NCBI GenBank assembly: GCA_024195265.1
Contig: JAJLRJ010000006.1
Location: forward strand, 25,009,270 to 25,073,269
Reading direction: 5' to 3'
Source of the DNA: Dendrophyllia cribrosa
Taxonomy: Eukaryota > Cnidaria > Anthozoa > Scleractinia > Dendrophylliidae
Length of the DNA stretch: 64,000 nt
How positions within the stretch are numbered: position 1 is the first letter of the stretch; each line of letters starts with the position of its first letter. Position numbers and translations under genes: made by a program. The notes below the pieces were generated by a model that was not told where the DNA came from, did not search any database, and saw only the letters and a program-made list of their open reading frames with translations. Below are positions 11,028 to 22,830 of this stretch, in pieces.

Positions 11028-11222
11028 ACTATTTTCGAATTGCCCATAATACACTTTGTTTCCCCCCCCCCCCCCCCCCCCCCCCCCCCACCAAATTTTG
11101 CATACACTATTGTTTTGAAATGCTCCTGGGAATATGCAGTCCTCCCAAGAGCATTTACAAACAATAAATTATGCAAAATTTGGGGGGCAAACAAAGAGTG
11201 TTACGAGCAATTCGAAAATAGA
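11028..11222. mobile_element. foldback/hairpin element (MITE-like)
   Basis: TATTTTCGAATTGC at 11030 is the complement of GCAATTCGAAAATA ending at 11220. Inverted similarity continues inwards (CCAAATTTTGCATA versus TTATGCAAAATTTGG; ATGCTCCTGGGA versus TCCCAAGAGCAT), so almost the whole 195 bp folds on itself around position 11135. A C-run of about 28 bp (11062-11089) lies in the left arm only. It sits between the two copies of the 1.49-kb duplication. Confidence 0.8.
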
Positions 11223-11503
11223 GAAAGTCGGGGTTGTCCCTTAAATCCACTATCCCTTTACATGCGGCTTTCATCCGGGAAGTAACTTTAGAATTAAAAA
11301 TATTAAATCGAATTATTGATACATTAGGGAAAATACGCATAAAATTTCTCAGCAAAACATACAATACAAGATAATACACTCTAGCCACTATATTGGTTAT
11401 GCCATCAACGGTTACAAATGTTTATTCACCACAATTCCATTCAAAGAATATGAACATCAATTATAAAGCGGAATGATAATTTGAATCAGTGGTGATTAAG
11501 GGT

Positions 11504-12365
11504 GCTTACAACTTCATACATAGTATGCCCGACATAATTTTTTTTTCAGAAACGGCCGGTCATACCTGTTAATTTAAAGAGAATAAGACTCATTTTTTTT
11601 TGTATATTTGATATACAGCTGTGGATCCACAACAAAAAAATTAAAGAAGATAACTATATGTTACGTGGGTCCGTCAGTAATTTTACTGAATTGTTAGTTT
11701 GATTTTACAGACAAAAGGGGTCCTTAATTAAAATACAAAATCAAATGCGTCATAAGGTCTTTGTAAACACCAGCTTTCGGCACGCAACTGGAGGAGCGGA
11801 AGTTTAACTAGTCATCCATAAAATGAGCCGTTCTCATCTGTCGACGCGTATATCTCAACAACAAATACCTTTATCATTTTCAAAATTACACTGTTTTATC
11901 TGAAGTTGTAGCACAAGGATAAAAGTGCAGGTATTCACTGGCACAACAATTGCAATTATATTATAAAATACAGTCGATTAATCATTATCCCCTTATGCAA
12001 CCATTTACTTTCTGCGAACATTAATTTATATAATCCCTGTGGTTATATTGTATTTGGTTGAACAGCACAAGGCGATTTTTAATTATCAATTTGCAGCTGT
12101 CTGTTGTAATACTTACTTTTTTTACATATTTCTACATATGGATGATAGCAGCGTTGGAAAAAAAATAATCAAATTTCACAGAAAAAAAATGAAACATGCA
12201 ATACATAATTTAACCACGCACTTGCTGCTTGAAGCATATCGGCCAATATCTTTTTCAAGTCCGGTGTCAAGACTTACTAAATCGCTTTTGAACCAACATG
12301 AAGTAAATCCTGCTAAATAATTTGCAGAATATTCCTTATAACCTAGCTTGTGAGAGTTAAGCTTG
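11504..12365. repeat. diverged tandem duplication, copy 2
   Basis: Partner of 10013-10830, about 1,491 bp downstream. It carries extra short segments (for example GGAGGAGCGGAAGTTTAACT near 11791) absent from copy 1. Confidence 0.85.
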
Positions 12366-12967
12366 CCTAGATCGAACACACGTTACCATATACATGTACA
12401 ACAAAACATGCTTCCATGCTAGTAACGGTTTTAAGGAATTTGGGGGTGCATTACATTAGGACATTCGTTTTCGGATTGTAAAATCCGGATTTCGGATTTC
12501 CCAATGAAACGCAAAATCCAAAAACGGATTTCGACGCACCGAAATCCTTTCCCGCGACTACAGCGACTGTAAATGAGAGGACCCTTTACAGTAGCTTTTC
12601 GAACGACAAATTGCAGATTGTTGAATTGCTCCTCGCTTCTGAAAAATGTCAATGTGTAATTATTGAGCAGACTGAGGTTTCGTGCCAATATACAAGAATA
12701 TGTAAACTCTCACATTGTTAAATCTTTGTGGTTTAATGATATATAGCAGCCGAACATTAGTTCCTTAAGTAAAGTCAAATGTTTACTTACTAGATGTGAA
12801 CAGGCAGATCTTTCTAATCATCGCCCCAAGCCAGGCCTTTATATTAACAAACTGATATGTTGTCAAACACACGTGCTTTTTCCTCGGAGATTTTTCGTAC
12901 CCCTTTACACATAATTAATAAAATAAAATTAAGAGTACGTCACTTAACGGTGGAAAATAAGTAAGGG
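12366..12967. other. non-coding; short GGATTTCGG repeats
   Basis: A cluster of GGATTTCGG/CCGAAATCC words in both orientations lies at 12472-12547. The part 12781-12950 resembles 17843-18020 (CTTACTAGA...TTTCTAATCAT...AGTACGTCAC), so it is a dispersed repeat. No gene was recognised. Confidence 0.5.
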
Positions 12968-13086
12968 TTATCGGCCTTTCACTCGGGGATATCAGATTTA
13001 TTCACCTCTGGTTCCACCCGAGGGCGCAGCCCGAGGGCGGAACCAGAGGTGAATAAATCTGATATCCCCGAGTGAAAGGCCGATAA
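12968..13086. repeat. perfect palindrome, 48-bp arms
   Basis: TTATCGGCCTTTCACTCGGG... at 12968-13015 is the exact complement of 13039-13086, around a 23-nt GC-rich spacer. Outside the arms weaker pairing continues (AAAATAAG versus CTTATTTT). Likely a small foldback transposon; a target duplication is not clear. Confidence 0.9.
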
Positions 13087-14236
13087 AATGCTTATTTTAC
13101 ACATTGGTGAGGTTTTCTAAAACAAAGAAACTATTAATTTTTCGGAGAATTACATTCCGTTCAATTCAAATGCAATCGAAATGAAATGAAAAAAAGCATG
13201 ATTCCGCAAGGCCGCATTGGGATCACGGCACATTACGAAGCGAGACGGTAAACATGTTTTGCTTTTGCCAAATTTGCATTGAGCACGTTGCTTCGTTATG
13301 AGTAGAAGGAGGGAAAGAGAAAAGAAAATGTATGAACAGTACTCGTGGTCTCGCCATGGCCCAACTGTCCGCCTTCATCTTTCGAAGATCAATGGAGTGG
13401 TTGCGGTGTGTTTTTCAAGGAAAACCGGCGGAAACATATTCAGGTTTAAGCGTAAACGAGGCGTCATACATTATTGAAGACCCGAAACCTGAATCAAGGT
13501 ACGATACCATTGAATAATGTTATTAACATTTCGCTTTTTGGTCGCGACCGGCAAGTTAATTACGTAGGAATAAGATTGATGAAGTTGTCTTTTTATGTAA
13601 ACAAAAAATATTGACCGATGCTAGAGTGTTTTCCTTGTTATGCCCTATTTTGTCTTCCCGTTTCTGTTATTCTATTATAAGGGGAATAAGTCGAGGGGAA
13701 TAACTGGAGGGGAATAACTGCAGGGGAATAACTGCAGGGGAATAACTCAGCCCCGCACTCCCCTGTTACAATCAAAAGCCGCCACCAGCTTTTCAGACAG
13801 TTATTATTGGCGGGGAATATTCGATATAATCCCCTGCGAGAACAAAGGAAACCGAGCCATGTGGAAAATAAAAACGATTAAACACCGCCTTTGGACAACA
13901 GTAGAAACAGAAAGTAGAAATTATTCATCAGTTTTGCAGTTGCACCACTGACGACAAGAATTGCTCCATCTTTTGTTATAAGGCCGAATGGGCTGACAAT
14001 TGAAAACAAGTCAAACAATTCAAAATATTTGGACTATTTTCCTTTGTTTTGGTTGATTTTGGGAGGCAAATAAACACGGTATTTCTTGATCAATATGTCA
14101 ATGTTTTCCAAATTGGGGTCCGACCAATAACAAACAGAACAAACCAAGCCAAGTAGGTATGCTGGGTATTGAGTTTTAAATTACAGATCGCGGGATCTGT
14201 ATGAAACTCGTGCGCTCTTAAGCATTCAGAGATTTT
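13087..14236. other. mostly non-coding; one weak small ORF and a 14-bp minisatellite
   Basis: A 14-bp unit GGGGAATAACTGCA is repeated five times at 13681-13749. An ATG frame at 13298-13474 (about 58 codons, starting MSRRREREKKMYEQ, rich in Arg and Lys) is followed by GAATCAAGGTACGA, which resembles a splice donor, but no homology is recognised. I treat it as unproven. Confidence 0.4.
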
Positions 14237-14237
14237 A

Positions 14238-14241
14238 CTCC

Positions 14242-14272
<31 letters not shown>

Positions 14273-14282
14273 AAAATAAATA

Positions 14283-14315
<33 letters not shown>
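14238..14315. repeat. poly-C / poly-A / (TAA)n tract
   Basis: A C-run of about 23 bp (14240-14262), an A-run, and then AAT/TAA triplets to about 14311. Confidence 0.95.
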
Positions 14316-16310
14316 GCCATTTCTTAAGGAGGCTCGACTCAGTTCTTTTGTTGCCGTGAAATCAAAATTTAGCAGAGAAGACATGCTTTGATTGCTTTTA
14401 TAATTCACTAAATTTGTCAGACACTTCATAATGAAACTTTCAAATTGTGTAGTACTCACGTATCACTAGCTGCAAGACGAAGTTTTAAGAAAATTTATAA
14501 GATGGTTTTCGACTTAATTAAAAATCATTTTAGGGAATCATAGGCAAAAAAGGGAAGAAAGGTGACAATTTGCACAAAGCAAAATATTTCCAAAATGCCC
14601 TTAAATATTATTTTTAAACAGCCAGCCGAAATAGTGATTTTCCTTCATTTAACTTTTCCTGACAGAATAAAGGTATCATCCCGTTTGCTTCACTTGATTT
14701 CAGTTTATGTGAACTAAAGAAATCCTTGGATGACTTCTAGAAATCCTTGGAGGACTTCTTCAATTTTAAAATCCACTAAACGCAAGTATACGTTGTATGA
14801 ACAGTACTTAAAAAATCCAACGACTAAGAATATTTTTTTTTCTCTTTCGTTCCATGTGTGACATCAAATTACCTTTTCTCACTTTCAGTTGTTTAGAATA
14901 TTGTTAAAATGATTAATAACTAAAAATTAATGATTGCAAATTGTTAACGTCCAATAATTATTTCATGTTTATTTTTTTTATTTTTTTTTCATCAATTTAG
15001 CATAAGCCAATTACATTTTAAAGCTGTAGTTGTATTTTTTTTCCTGAGGTCCAAGTTACAAGCAGCCTCCTTTGGACTCCAGTCTCTTCGCACCATTTAC
15101 TCATCATTATCAATGTCAGGAAACTGTACGTTGTAATTTGTTATGGTGTTAAAAAATTATTTCATTGAAATTGATTAAAACATAAATCTCAAATGTGCTT
15201 ATTTTAGTCACAGAAGCAACAGTTTTGTTCAGGAGAGCGTTTATCTAAAGGGGACTATTAAACTGGTCTTCAAAAGTTGCGTTGCCGTATCATTTGTTGA
15301 CAGCTGGTTTATTTCAGGACGTTCTCTTTTGTCTATATTCTACATCTTTTGAATCAACAAGTTTGCCATGCCTGATTACTGCGCTTCGCTGTTGCCGGAA
15401 CGATCATGAAAATTATGTTCGCTTTTGAATATGGTCAATCCTAGTAGTGACGCGGTCATAAGATTTTTTTTGCAGAATCAGTAACCGAGTTGTCGATTTC
15501 ACATTGAGTAAGCCACCTTAAAAGACACAAACGTAGATAATACGTGCGGATATTTTACTCATTGCTCGCATTTTTTCTCACCCTTGCCGGCGCGTGGGGC
15601 TCGAAATAATATCACACAACTCTTAAAATATCCGCGGGTATTATGTACATGTATGAAATCATCGAATAAGGTGTATGTATTAATATGCTTCAGTGTCATT
15701 GCAGCTTCGACACATTGTAATTATGCTTTTCGCGACTAAGGTCCATAAATTGCTTGTATTTATCATGAAGTAATAGCTCTTTGTCCAATATTTACCGTAA
15801 ACACGCCTTTCAACAACAAGAGCATCGAACATTTCGGCTCTTCTCTTGTAGAATACAATCTGAATTTTGGAAATATGTTTTGTCTTGGCTAAAGGACAAT
15901 GTTATCCATATTGAAGCACTAGAGGAGACATATTTAATTTTCGGAAAGTTTGACACTAGAGAAGATTTTACTATTATTAATCTCATCTTATTACTACGGA
16001 AATATTACTAAGAAGTACACTAAACGTTTTCATACACTTTAGGGCTTTATCGCAAGTCAGAAACTATTTATAGTAGTGAACTGTATATTGCTTGGGAGAA
16101 ATGTAAGCTCTTAAAACATTTTCAAAAATTGGGAAAAACTTCTCAACGTACTGTCTAAAGTAAAGCAATATGCAAGCTAGGTAGAATACGGCCTTATATG
16201 GCTACAGCAGTACTTATTTTGCTGTGTGTGTTGTGGATAACTTCTAATCATAATGTTGCCTCTGCGTATTGTATTCTTGTTTTCTTGTATTCTTTTAAAT
16301 AAATAAATAA

Positions 16311-16314
<4 letters not shown>
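14316..16314. other. nothing recognised
   Basis: AT-rich, with several T-runs. The frame 15781-16011 (76 codons) has no ATG and no recognisable motif. No RNA gene seen. Confidence 0.5.

Positions 16315-16373
<59 letters not shown>
16315..16373. repeat. (TA)n microsatellite
   Basis: About 28 TA repeats preceded by AAATAAATAAATA. Confidence 0.97.
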
Positions 16374-16377
<4 letters not shown>

Positions 16378-18463
16378 TAAAAACAACAAGACAAAGTACA
16401 CCCACGTACATAATGATGTAAACTGAGATAAGTTCGAAAGTAGCAATCGATGGTTCAAAGCAATCGGATCCATGGTATTCATTTGTGAATTCGGGTGGCA
16501 TTTTGCAATGCAAAAGACATCGATGTGTGTTAACTTCGCCCAGTACAAAAAACATTATTTCACGGTTTATCATCCACAACTACCCTAAATAGCACACCAA
16601 CAAACAAACAATCATGCTAGTTAAGAATTATATATATTTTTAAGCATTTCATTTGTCCAAAATCTTAAATCTTGAATTTGATTGGCGAACCGCACGCTCT
16701 CCACATTTGCTGGTCCGCAATCATAAAGTACAGTCGTCAATTTCGCGATTATCAATTTATTACTTAGATGTAGATGAAATATTTGACGACGCAAAAGAAT
16801 AAAGGGGAAATAACTTGTAAAATTAAAACGGCCATTGTTATTTCTCTGGTTTTCGTCTTTATCCGATTTTGTGAATATTTAGCAAAAACCGAGCCAAGTG
16901 CTTAGTATACTTGAAATTATTTCTAAGTTGTAGTCTGTTTACGTACGCCATTTCGCGATCGTTTTAATTGCGAGCTAATCCGCTTTATAATCCCATCGTT
17001 TGGTTGCATACTGACTTTTCCTTCAAGAATTACGGCCGACTATTCGAGTCTTTAGGCGAGAAAAAATAACAGCTGAAGAGTAAAAATGCCCAGTCATATT
17101 ACACAACTTTATGCTAAATTAATTTATTATTATATGACAGTCATCTCATAAAGTTTTAAAAGTGTTACTCCTAGCGTGGCCAAAAGAGTGTAATAACGTG
17201 CTATATTTGCACTCGTTTTGATAATTATCTGCACTGTAGAATGCTATGTCGAACAATAACATATATATATATATTTTGAAGAGATATGATGAGTGGAATT
17301 ACTTGAAAATCGAAATTTGCGCCAATTAACATATTAGTGTTGGCTCTATTCAATTACATGCAAATCATTTGCGAACTATAACTGAATAGTTTTATGTGGC
17401 TGCATTAGTCACAGAATAACGCGCTTGTGTACTGTAGTCTCAGAAAACTAAATTTTAATAAACTGAGAATAAACCTGCTAGTATTTCAGATACGAAAATG
17501 TTACGATTTCTTAAAAGATCCCTCCATCTACAAGTCCACGAACGACTGGTGGCGGTTGCTCAGGTTCCTCGCTCCAATTGTTATTCTTCACGATGACTCG
17601 ATACAACAGCGAAAGGAAGGTAAAGCCCCAACGCACGGAATAGAAAAAAAAATGCAGAATAGACAGCCAGAAAATATGTTTGGTTATAAAATAAATGTTT
17701 TTGGTGGGACTGAGCGGGTGCCTTGAGATAAATTGAGAAACAGTCAGTTAAATGAGGTTCACGCCATTTACATCAAGATGTTGTTCAGTTAAGAGGTCTC
17801 TGGACATTAATTCGGTTAATAAAGCACTGGCACATATTAAATGTTAACTTACCAGATTGGAAAAGCAGCACTTTTCTAATCATTAGCCAAATCCAAACCA
17901 TTACAGTGCTGAACACAGTAACATTTCTCTCAACACAAGAGCATTTCACTCGCCGGTTGTTTTATGACACCTCCTCGTATATAATTAAGTCAATTTGAAA
18001 GTACGTCACCAAAGGGCGAAAAAACTAAACACTGCAAGCATGCTGACCAACTACCTTTCGGACCAATAGCAGCGAAGCATAAATAAAAGGTTCTACAGTC
18101 ACGCCAATGACTTCAGGGTGCCACTGAAATATGTTCCGCTTTTTTTCATGGGCCTAAAAGTGGCTAAACTGTACAAAACCCGGACACTTATTTGGGTCAT
18201 CTCGTTGAATAACAATGGCCCTTTTGTTTTCATATGCCTCGTTCTATAAAACGTTCTGGGATATGAAAAGAAGTGGCCAGGTCAGTTCTAAAATCGTTCC
18301 TTTAGTATGTATGATCGATCTTTACAACAAGCGTCAAGTAGATAAATTGAACACTAAGGTTATTGTGGTTTCGTTTGCCACTACAGAATTAAGGATCGAG
18401 TGTCATACGTCAAGTTAATCCATTAGCAATCAACCTTTATCTGATCAAGAGACGACACATATA
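16374..18463. other. non-coding flank of element 2
   Basis: No credible gene. The part 17843-18020 is a diverged copy of 12781-12950. The last bases before 18464 (ACGACACATATA) are the left insertion flank of element 2, and the element has no target duplication, as expected for YR retroelements. Confidence 0.5.
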
Positions 18464-18615
18464 TGTATTTATCATGGGTTACGTAACCTCATTTTTGGGC
18501 GTTTGTGACACTTTGTCACAATGCTTCATTAGCGGGGTGTCGGGTATATATACGGTGAGGCCTTCATTTGTATTCATTCGAGTCATACGACCGCACTCTG
18601 TTCGCCTCTAAATTA
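18464..18615 (+). repeat. A1 terminal repeat of element 2
   Basis: Starts TGTATTTATCATGGGTTACG and is repeated as A2 at 29450-29601 with no difference seen. It ends at the gag initiation region. Confidence 0.93.
18545..18552 (+). promoter_or_regulatory. TATA-like box in A1
   Basis: TATATATA lies 70 bp before the gag start and about 60 bp inside the end of A1, a reasonable place for the element's own promoter. The call rests only on sequence likeness and position. Confidence 0.4.
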
Positions 18616-19414
18616 TGTCCGACACTGGAAACGGCGTAGAATCAAATCTTGAGGTTCCTTTTGACGATTCTTCACAACGGACTCCTATTCCGCCTTCTTC
18701 GTCTCCGCTACAACAGTCTCCTGACTTAGCATCGACGTTTTCTCTCTTTAAGGATTATTTCGACAAGAAATTGACCGCGTTGAAGCACGACATCCAGGAA
18801 GACTCCTTAAGCAACAGTGATTCTATTGCTAAGAAGTTGAAAGAGGAATCCAAAATATCCTTCAAGTTTGAGGGAAACAAAAGGCAGTTCTACTTCAATT
18901 CCGGCCTTGCAGAGAAGGTTAATCGGCTTCCACCGCTCTCGCTAAAAGGAAATTTGAAGTCGCCCGCTCTTATCTAGAAGAGCTAGACGCTGACATAAAG
19001 AAACGGAACAAACTTGTCAGATTGGCCGATAAATCCGCTGCCGGTTGGGACTTGGTCAACGAATATTTATCTGACGAATTGGCTAGCGGATCGGAGGACG
19101 AAAAGCGAATTCCACGCACAGAGCAGAGGGCCCTTCGCAAACGAAAAGATCGGCAGCAGCAGAAAACGAAGTCCGCAGCCAGGTAGAGTCAACCATCTGC
19201 AACCACCACTTCTTTTGCTGGCCAGCGTCAGTTCAATTTTGCTTCCGCTTCTCGTTCCTTTGCACCCGCTAGTAAAGCAAAGCCTGGCGATTTCTGCTTC
19301 GCTTGTGGTCGGCAAGGTCATTGGAGATCCGAGTGTCCTGGACATTCCAAACCCAGACCTTCAAGTTCCAGCCAGTTGAATTCCGGTTTCTCCTCAAACC
19401 TTGGAGGTAAATAA
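18615..19414 (+). pseudogene. DIRS/PAT gag with CCHC zinc knuckle, frameshifted
   Basis: The ATG frame starts MSDTGNGVESNLEVPFDD. It has a Pro/Ser-rich N-terminus, then a helical basic region (FDKKLTALKHDIQEDS; FEGNKRQFYFNSGLAEKV). Near 18930 the frame shifts; the continuation in another frame (LADKSAAGWDLVNEYLSDEL) matches element 1. A TAG at 19184 interrupts it. Downstream is a zinc knuckle FCFACGRQGHWRSEC (CX2CX4HX4C, about 19290-19335), and the natural stop TAA lies at 19412. It should coat the RNA and assemble particles. The knuckle is missing from element 1, so this copy shows what was lost there. Confidence 0.85.
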
Positions 19415-19463
19415 AAACCTTCCCAAGAACTTGGAGTAAAAGTTAAGTATTTATTTTGTGATT

Positions 19464-21215
19464 ATGGATTTTTCCAGCTTAGAGTTTTTCAGAGAAAGAG
19501 ACTCTAGTTCTTTAGTCGATTTCGATTACGATCGAAATCTATTCGAATATGAACAGAACTCTGTTTTGCCTGTACTGAAAGGCAGGCTTAAGGCCGCGCT
19601 CCATTATTGGTATTCTATTGGCGCCAATAGCTTTGTTACTGATACTATCAAGTTCGGTTATCGCATCCCTTTTCTCAGTACCCCTAGCAGGTCGTTTTTT
19701 CGTAACAATAGGTCAGCTTTGGACAATGCGTTGTTTGTCGAGTCGGCTATATCTGAATTAGTTTGCAATCACTCGGTGGTTGAGGTAACCTTTGTCCCAC
19801 ACGTTGTTAACCCGCTTTCTGTGTCGATTCAATCGTCAGGCAAGAAAAGGCTTATTCTCGATTTGAGGCATGTCAACCAGTCTATTTGGAAGCAGAAGTT
19901 TAAGAGCGAAGATTAGAGGGTCTTGTTATCATATGTAAACAAGGGTGGTTTCCTTTTCAGTTTTGATCTCAAGTCTGGCTATCATCATTTTGATATTTTT
20001 CCAGATCATCAAACTTTTTTGGGGTTTTCCTGGAATTTTTCTGGAACTGTCAGATATTTTTGTTTCACAGTTCTCCCTTTCGGCCTTAGTTCCGCCCCGT
20101 ACATGTTTACCAAATGTCTCAGGCCGCTTGTTAAGTTTTGGAGACTTAGTGGCATCAAAATAGTCGTGTTTCTCGACGACGGGTGTGGTGAGGGTGATTC
20201 ATTGCGAATTGCTAAGGATCATTCATTGCTCGTTCGGACATCGCTGGGTTATGCAGGTTTTGTCGCTAATTCCGCTAAGTCTACTTGGGAACCTACGCAG
20301 TCACTTGTTTGGTTGGGTTTGAACTGGAATCTTGTTTCTGGTTCGTTTTCTATCTCTGATAGGCGTATTTCCAACTTTATTGGTTTTTTAGAGAAATTCC
20401 TTCAATCGGCTCCGTACGTCACTGCTCGGGATTGCGCCTCGATCGCAGGCCATGTTATGTCAATGTCACCAGTCTTGGGTAATTTGACTCGTCTTAAGAC
20501 CCGTTTTTTGTACAAGGTCATAGACTCCAGGTCTTCGCGGGATTCTCGGTTCAATATCGGGCTTCATAACGATTGTCTTTCGGAAATATTTTTCTGGAAA
20601 AACAATATCGCGAGCCTTAATTCTAGACTTATAGTGCCTTATCAGGCGCCTTGTTTGCTTAGTTTTTCAGATACTAGTAACGTAGCCTGTGGCGCTTACC
20701 TTGTCGGTACTAGCCAAGTATGCCACCGTATGTGGAGTCCATGTGAGGCTATGAAGAGCTCTACATGGAGAGAACTTAAAGCCGTGTTTTTTGCTTTAAC
20801 ATCGTTTAAGGATTCAGTTCAGGGCAAGTCCGTTAAATGGCACTCTGACAATCAAGGGGCGGTCCGTATAGTTGGCATAGGGAGTCCTAAAGCAGAATTG
20901 CATTCTATTGCGCTTGAGATTTTTGATTTCTGTAGGATTTTTAATGTTCGTCTTGTTCCTCAATGGGTTCCCAGAGAGCTTAATGTTTGTGCTGATGAAA
21001 TTAGCAACATTATCGATTACGACGACTGGTATACTACCCAGGGGTTTTTTGCCCATTTAGATTCTATCTGGGGTCCCCATACCGTTGATAGGTTTGCTAA
21101 CGCGTCCAATGCCTATCTCCCTAGATTCAATTCTAGGTTTTGTGTATCAGGCTCAGAAGCTGTTGACGCTTTTTCAGTCTCTTGGACGGCAGAGAATAAT
21201 TGGCTTGTTCCTTGA
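19464..21215 (+). pseudogene. DIRS/PAT RT-RNase H with truncated methyltransferase-like domain
   Basis: ATG 19464. RT motifs are LILDLRHVN, FSFDLKSGYHHFDI, VLPFGLSSAPYMF and the active site VFLDDG (near residue 236). RNase H motifs are SFSDTSNVACG, TWRELKAVFFAL and HSDNQGAV. The MT-like part begins VDRFANASNAYLPRFNSRF but ends AENNWLVP with a TGA at 21213, just where element 1 continues VCPP...WPSAPYWP, so the second half of the domain is gone. One nonsense codon, TAG 19914, sits between two RT motifs. Downstream (21281-21310) a 10-bp unit TGTACAGGGT is repeated three times at the deletion site. Confidence 0.9.
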
Positions 21216-21369
21216 CTGTGTTTCGAATGAAACTAGTTTGCCGAGTGGCTTGATTCTCGCCTAGTGGCGTTGTGCAGATTTGTACAGGGTTGTACAGGGT
21301 TGTACAGGGTTGTTTTTTGCGTTGTAAATTAGTTTCACGTTTGTTATGATATTTATTTTTGCAATGCTA

Positions 21370-21736
21370 ACGTTGTTCCCATAGATTTTGTCAGAGGGGC
21401 TTTACAGCCTGGTTTTCAACATGTTGAAGACAGCCGCCTCAAGGTATTAGCTCAGGAGCTCCCTGAAGTTCTTCTCAAGAGCAAAAGCGCAAATACAGCT
21501 AAGAAGTATGAAAGAGGTTTTAATGCATGGAGAAAATGGGCTTCACAGTTCAAGGAGATTGTAATTTTTCCCGCTTCTAGCGTTTATGTTTCTTTATTTT
21601 TTCTTAGTTTGATACAAGAATCGGTTTCTTGTAACATTATTGACGAAGTCCATTACGGGCTTAGGTGGTTTCATGATTTAGCAGGTCATCCCGACCCATG
21701 TAATTCATCTGTTGTTATTCCATTATTGGAATCTGC
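21370..21736 (+). pseudogene. YR of element 2, 5' half (cut by gypsy insertion)
   Basis: An open frame reading FVRGALQPGFQHVED, then the core-binding half of the recombinase (TAKKYERGFNAWRKWAS; VYVSLFFLSLIQES; HYGLRWFHDLAG), and ending at ESA exactly at the 5' LTR. FVRG...F matches the C-terminal end of element 1's MT frame, so in this family pol and YR were adjacent or overlapping. No ATG start is evident. The gene resumes at 28661 after the insertion. Confidence 0.88.
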
Positions 21737-22747
21737 TGTCACGTATACAATCAACTACATTAAGTTTTTTTTCCTTTTGCCATGTATATATTATGTTTAT
21801 TCGCTGTTTTCGTTGTAATTAGCAAGTTTACCACTATTTATTATGTTTGTTCGCTGTTTTCGTCGCAATTAGCAAGTTTGTACCAGATGTTGTTAAACCT
21901 CTTTGTTATAAGATAATCCTCGTTACGTAACTTATGATATAAAATATTTGCGTTATAATTACTTTTTTTTTTTAAATTAGTCTGTATTCTGTATTCAGTA
22001 AAATGACTGTATGAAGTATTATCATTATAATTTTTGTAGGCTTTTAGTATATAAGTAACGTGTAAATAATTTGTGATTGCTCGAAAAAGAAGGTCGAAAG
22101 AGTAGAGAGTTTTGTCAAGTCGGTCGGAGGATAGGAGTTGAGAGAAGAGAAAACACTGTTCACCGCCAAGAATCATTGGCAGGGGCTTCCTGTAGTGTTC
22201 CAAGGGAAAAACTCATTTTTTCCAGAGGGAGTCAACGTGGAGAAAGGTAAAGTTAATGTGGAAGACAAGTAAAGTTAACGTCGGAAAGACAAACGTGGAA
22301 GAAATGTAAAGTTAACGTGAAGAGGACGGAAAGCTATCGTAGAAAGGACGAAGGACGGAAAGCTAACGTAGAAAGGCCGAAGTGAAAGATAAGCAAAGAC
22401 GGACGAGAACATTTGGACCGCAAGCTAGAAGGATTTAAAGAGCAAGGTTTAAGGAACAATTCACAAACTGTTTAATTATTTAATTACCGTTTATACTGTA
22501 AGAACTTTATTATTTTACTTCATTAGAATTTGTTAATTTAGTTGGACTTTAAAAGTAGGATTAAGATTAAAATAGTGATTTGTAATTATAGTAATTTAAG
22601 TCTAGTTATTAAACTTATAGGGTTGTTTTGTTACTTTCGTGTTGTGTGTTTGGGGAAAGGACTTGTGTATGCTGTCGGTCGTGGTATTCCTTTTTTTGTT
22701 TTCGGTGGGCACCAAGGGGACCCAGCGTGGTGGCGCGGATCGTCACA
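21737..22747 (+). repeat. 5' LTR of Gmr1-like element
   Basis: 1,011 bp. Near its start a roughly 50-bp word is tandemly doubled (TTCGCTGTTTTCGT at 21800 and 21851). At 22228-22390 a purine-rich minisatellite based on GTAAAGTTAACGT/GGAAAGCTAACGT repeats. The ends are TG...CA. Confidence 0.96.
22048..22055 (+). promoter_or_regulatory. TATA-like box in the LTR
   Basis: TATATAAG in the first third of the LTR is the best promoter candidate (copy in the 3' LTR near 27960). Transcription start not determined. Confidence 0.4.
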
Positions 22748-22751
22748 TTTT

Positions 22752-22771
22752 TGGTGTCTGGAGTGGGATCC
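22752..22771 (+). promoter_or_regulatory. primer-binding site, probably tRNA-Leu
   Basis: TGGTGTCTGGAGTGGGATCC starts four bases after the LTR. Its complement ends ...CCCACTCCAGACACCA, which resembles the T-arm and acceptor end of animal leucine tRNAs. The tRNA identity is from memory of the family, not from a search. Confidence 0.7.
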
Positions 22772-22830
22772 CTTTTGTGCCCGCATACACGGTTCAGACA
22801 CAATCACACAATACATTGTTAGTTATTGCC

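Noticed and set aside
11155..11285. Poly-Pro or poly-Gly proteins at C/G runs (also 4565-4819, 14090-14459)
   Set aside because: Homopolymer tracts in foldback or MITE DNA; no conserved flanking sequence.
12431..12688. 85-codon minus-strand frame with FRCVEIRFWILRF
   Set aside because: It is created by the GGATTTCGG inverted words, which look like a dispersed repeat.
13298..13474. Small basic ORF as a real gene
   Set aside because: An ATG and a possible donor exist, but no homology, no acceptor and no second exon; left as unproven.
16177..16548. Tyr-Ile repeat membrane-like frame (also at 30070 and 33597)
   Set aside because: (TA)n microsatellite read in translation.
22639..22830. Extended N-terminus of the gypsy polyprotein starting in the LTR
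   Set aside because: It crosses the LTR end and the primer-binding site; ATG 22831 is the first sensible start.
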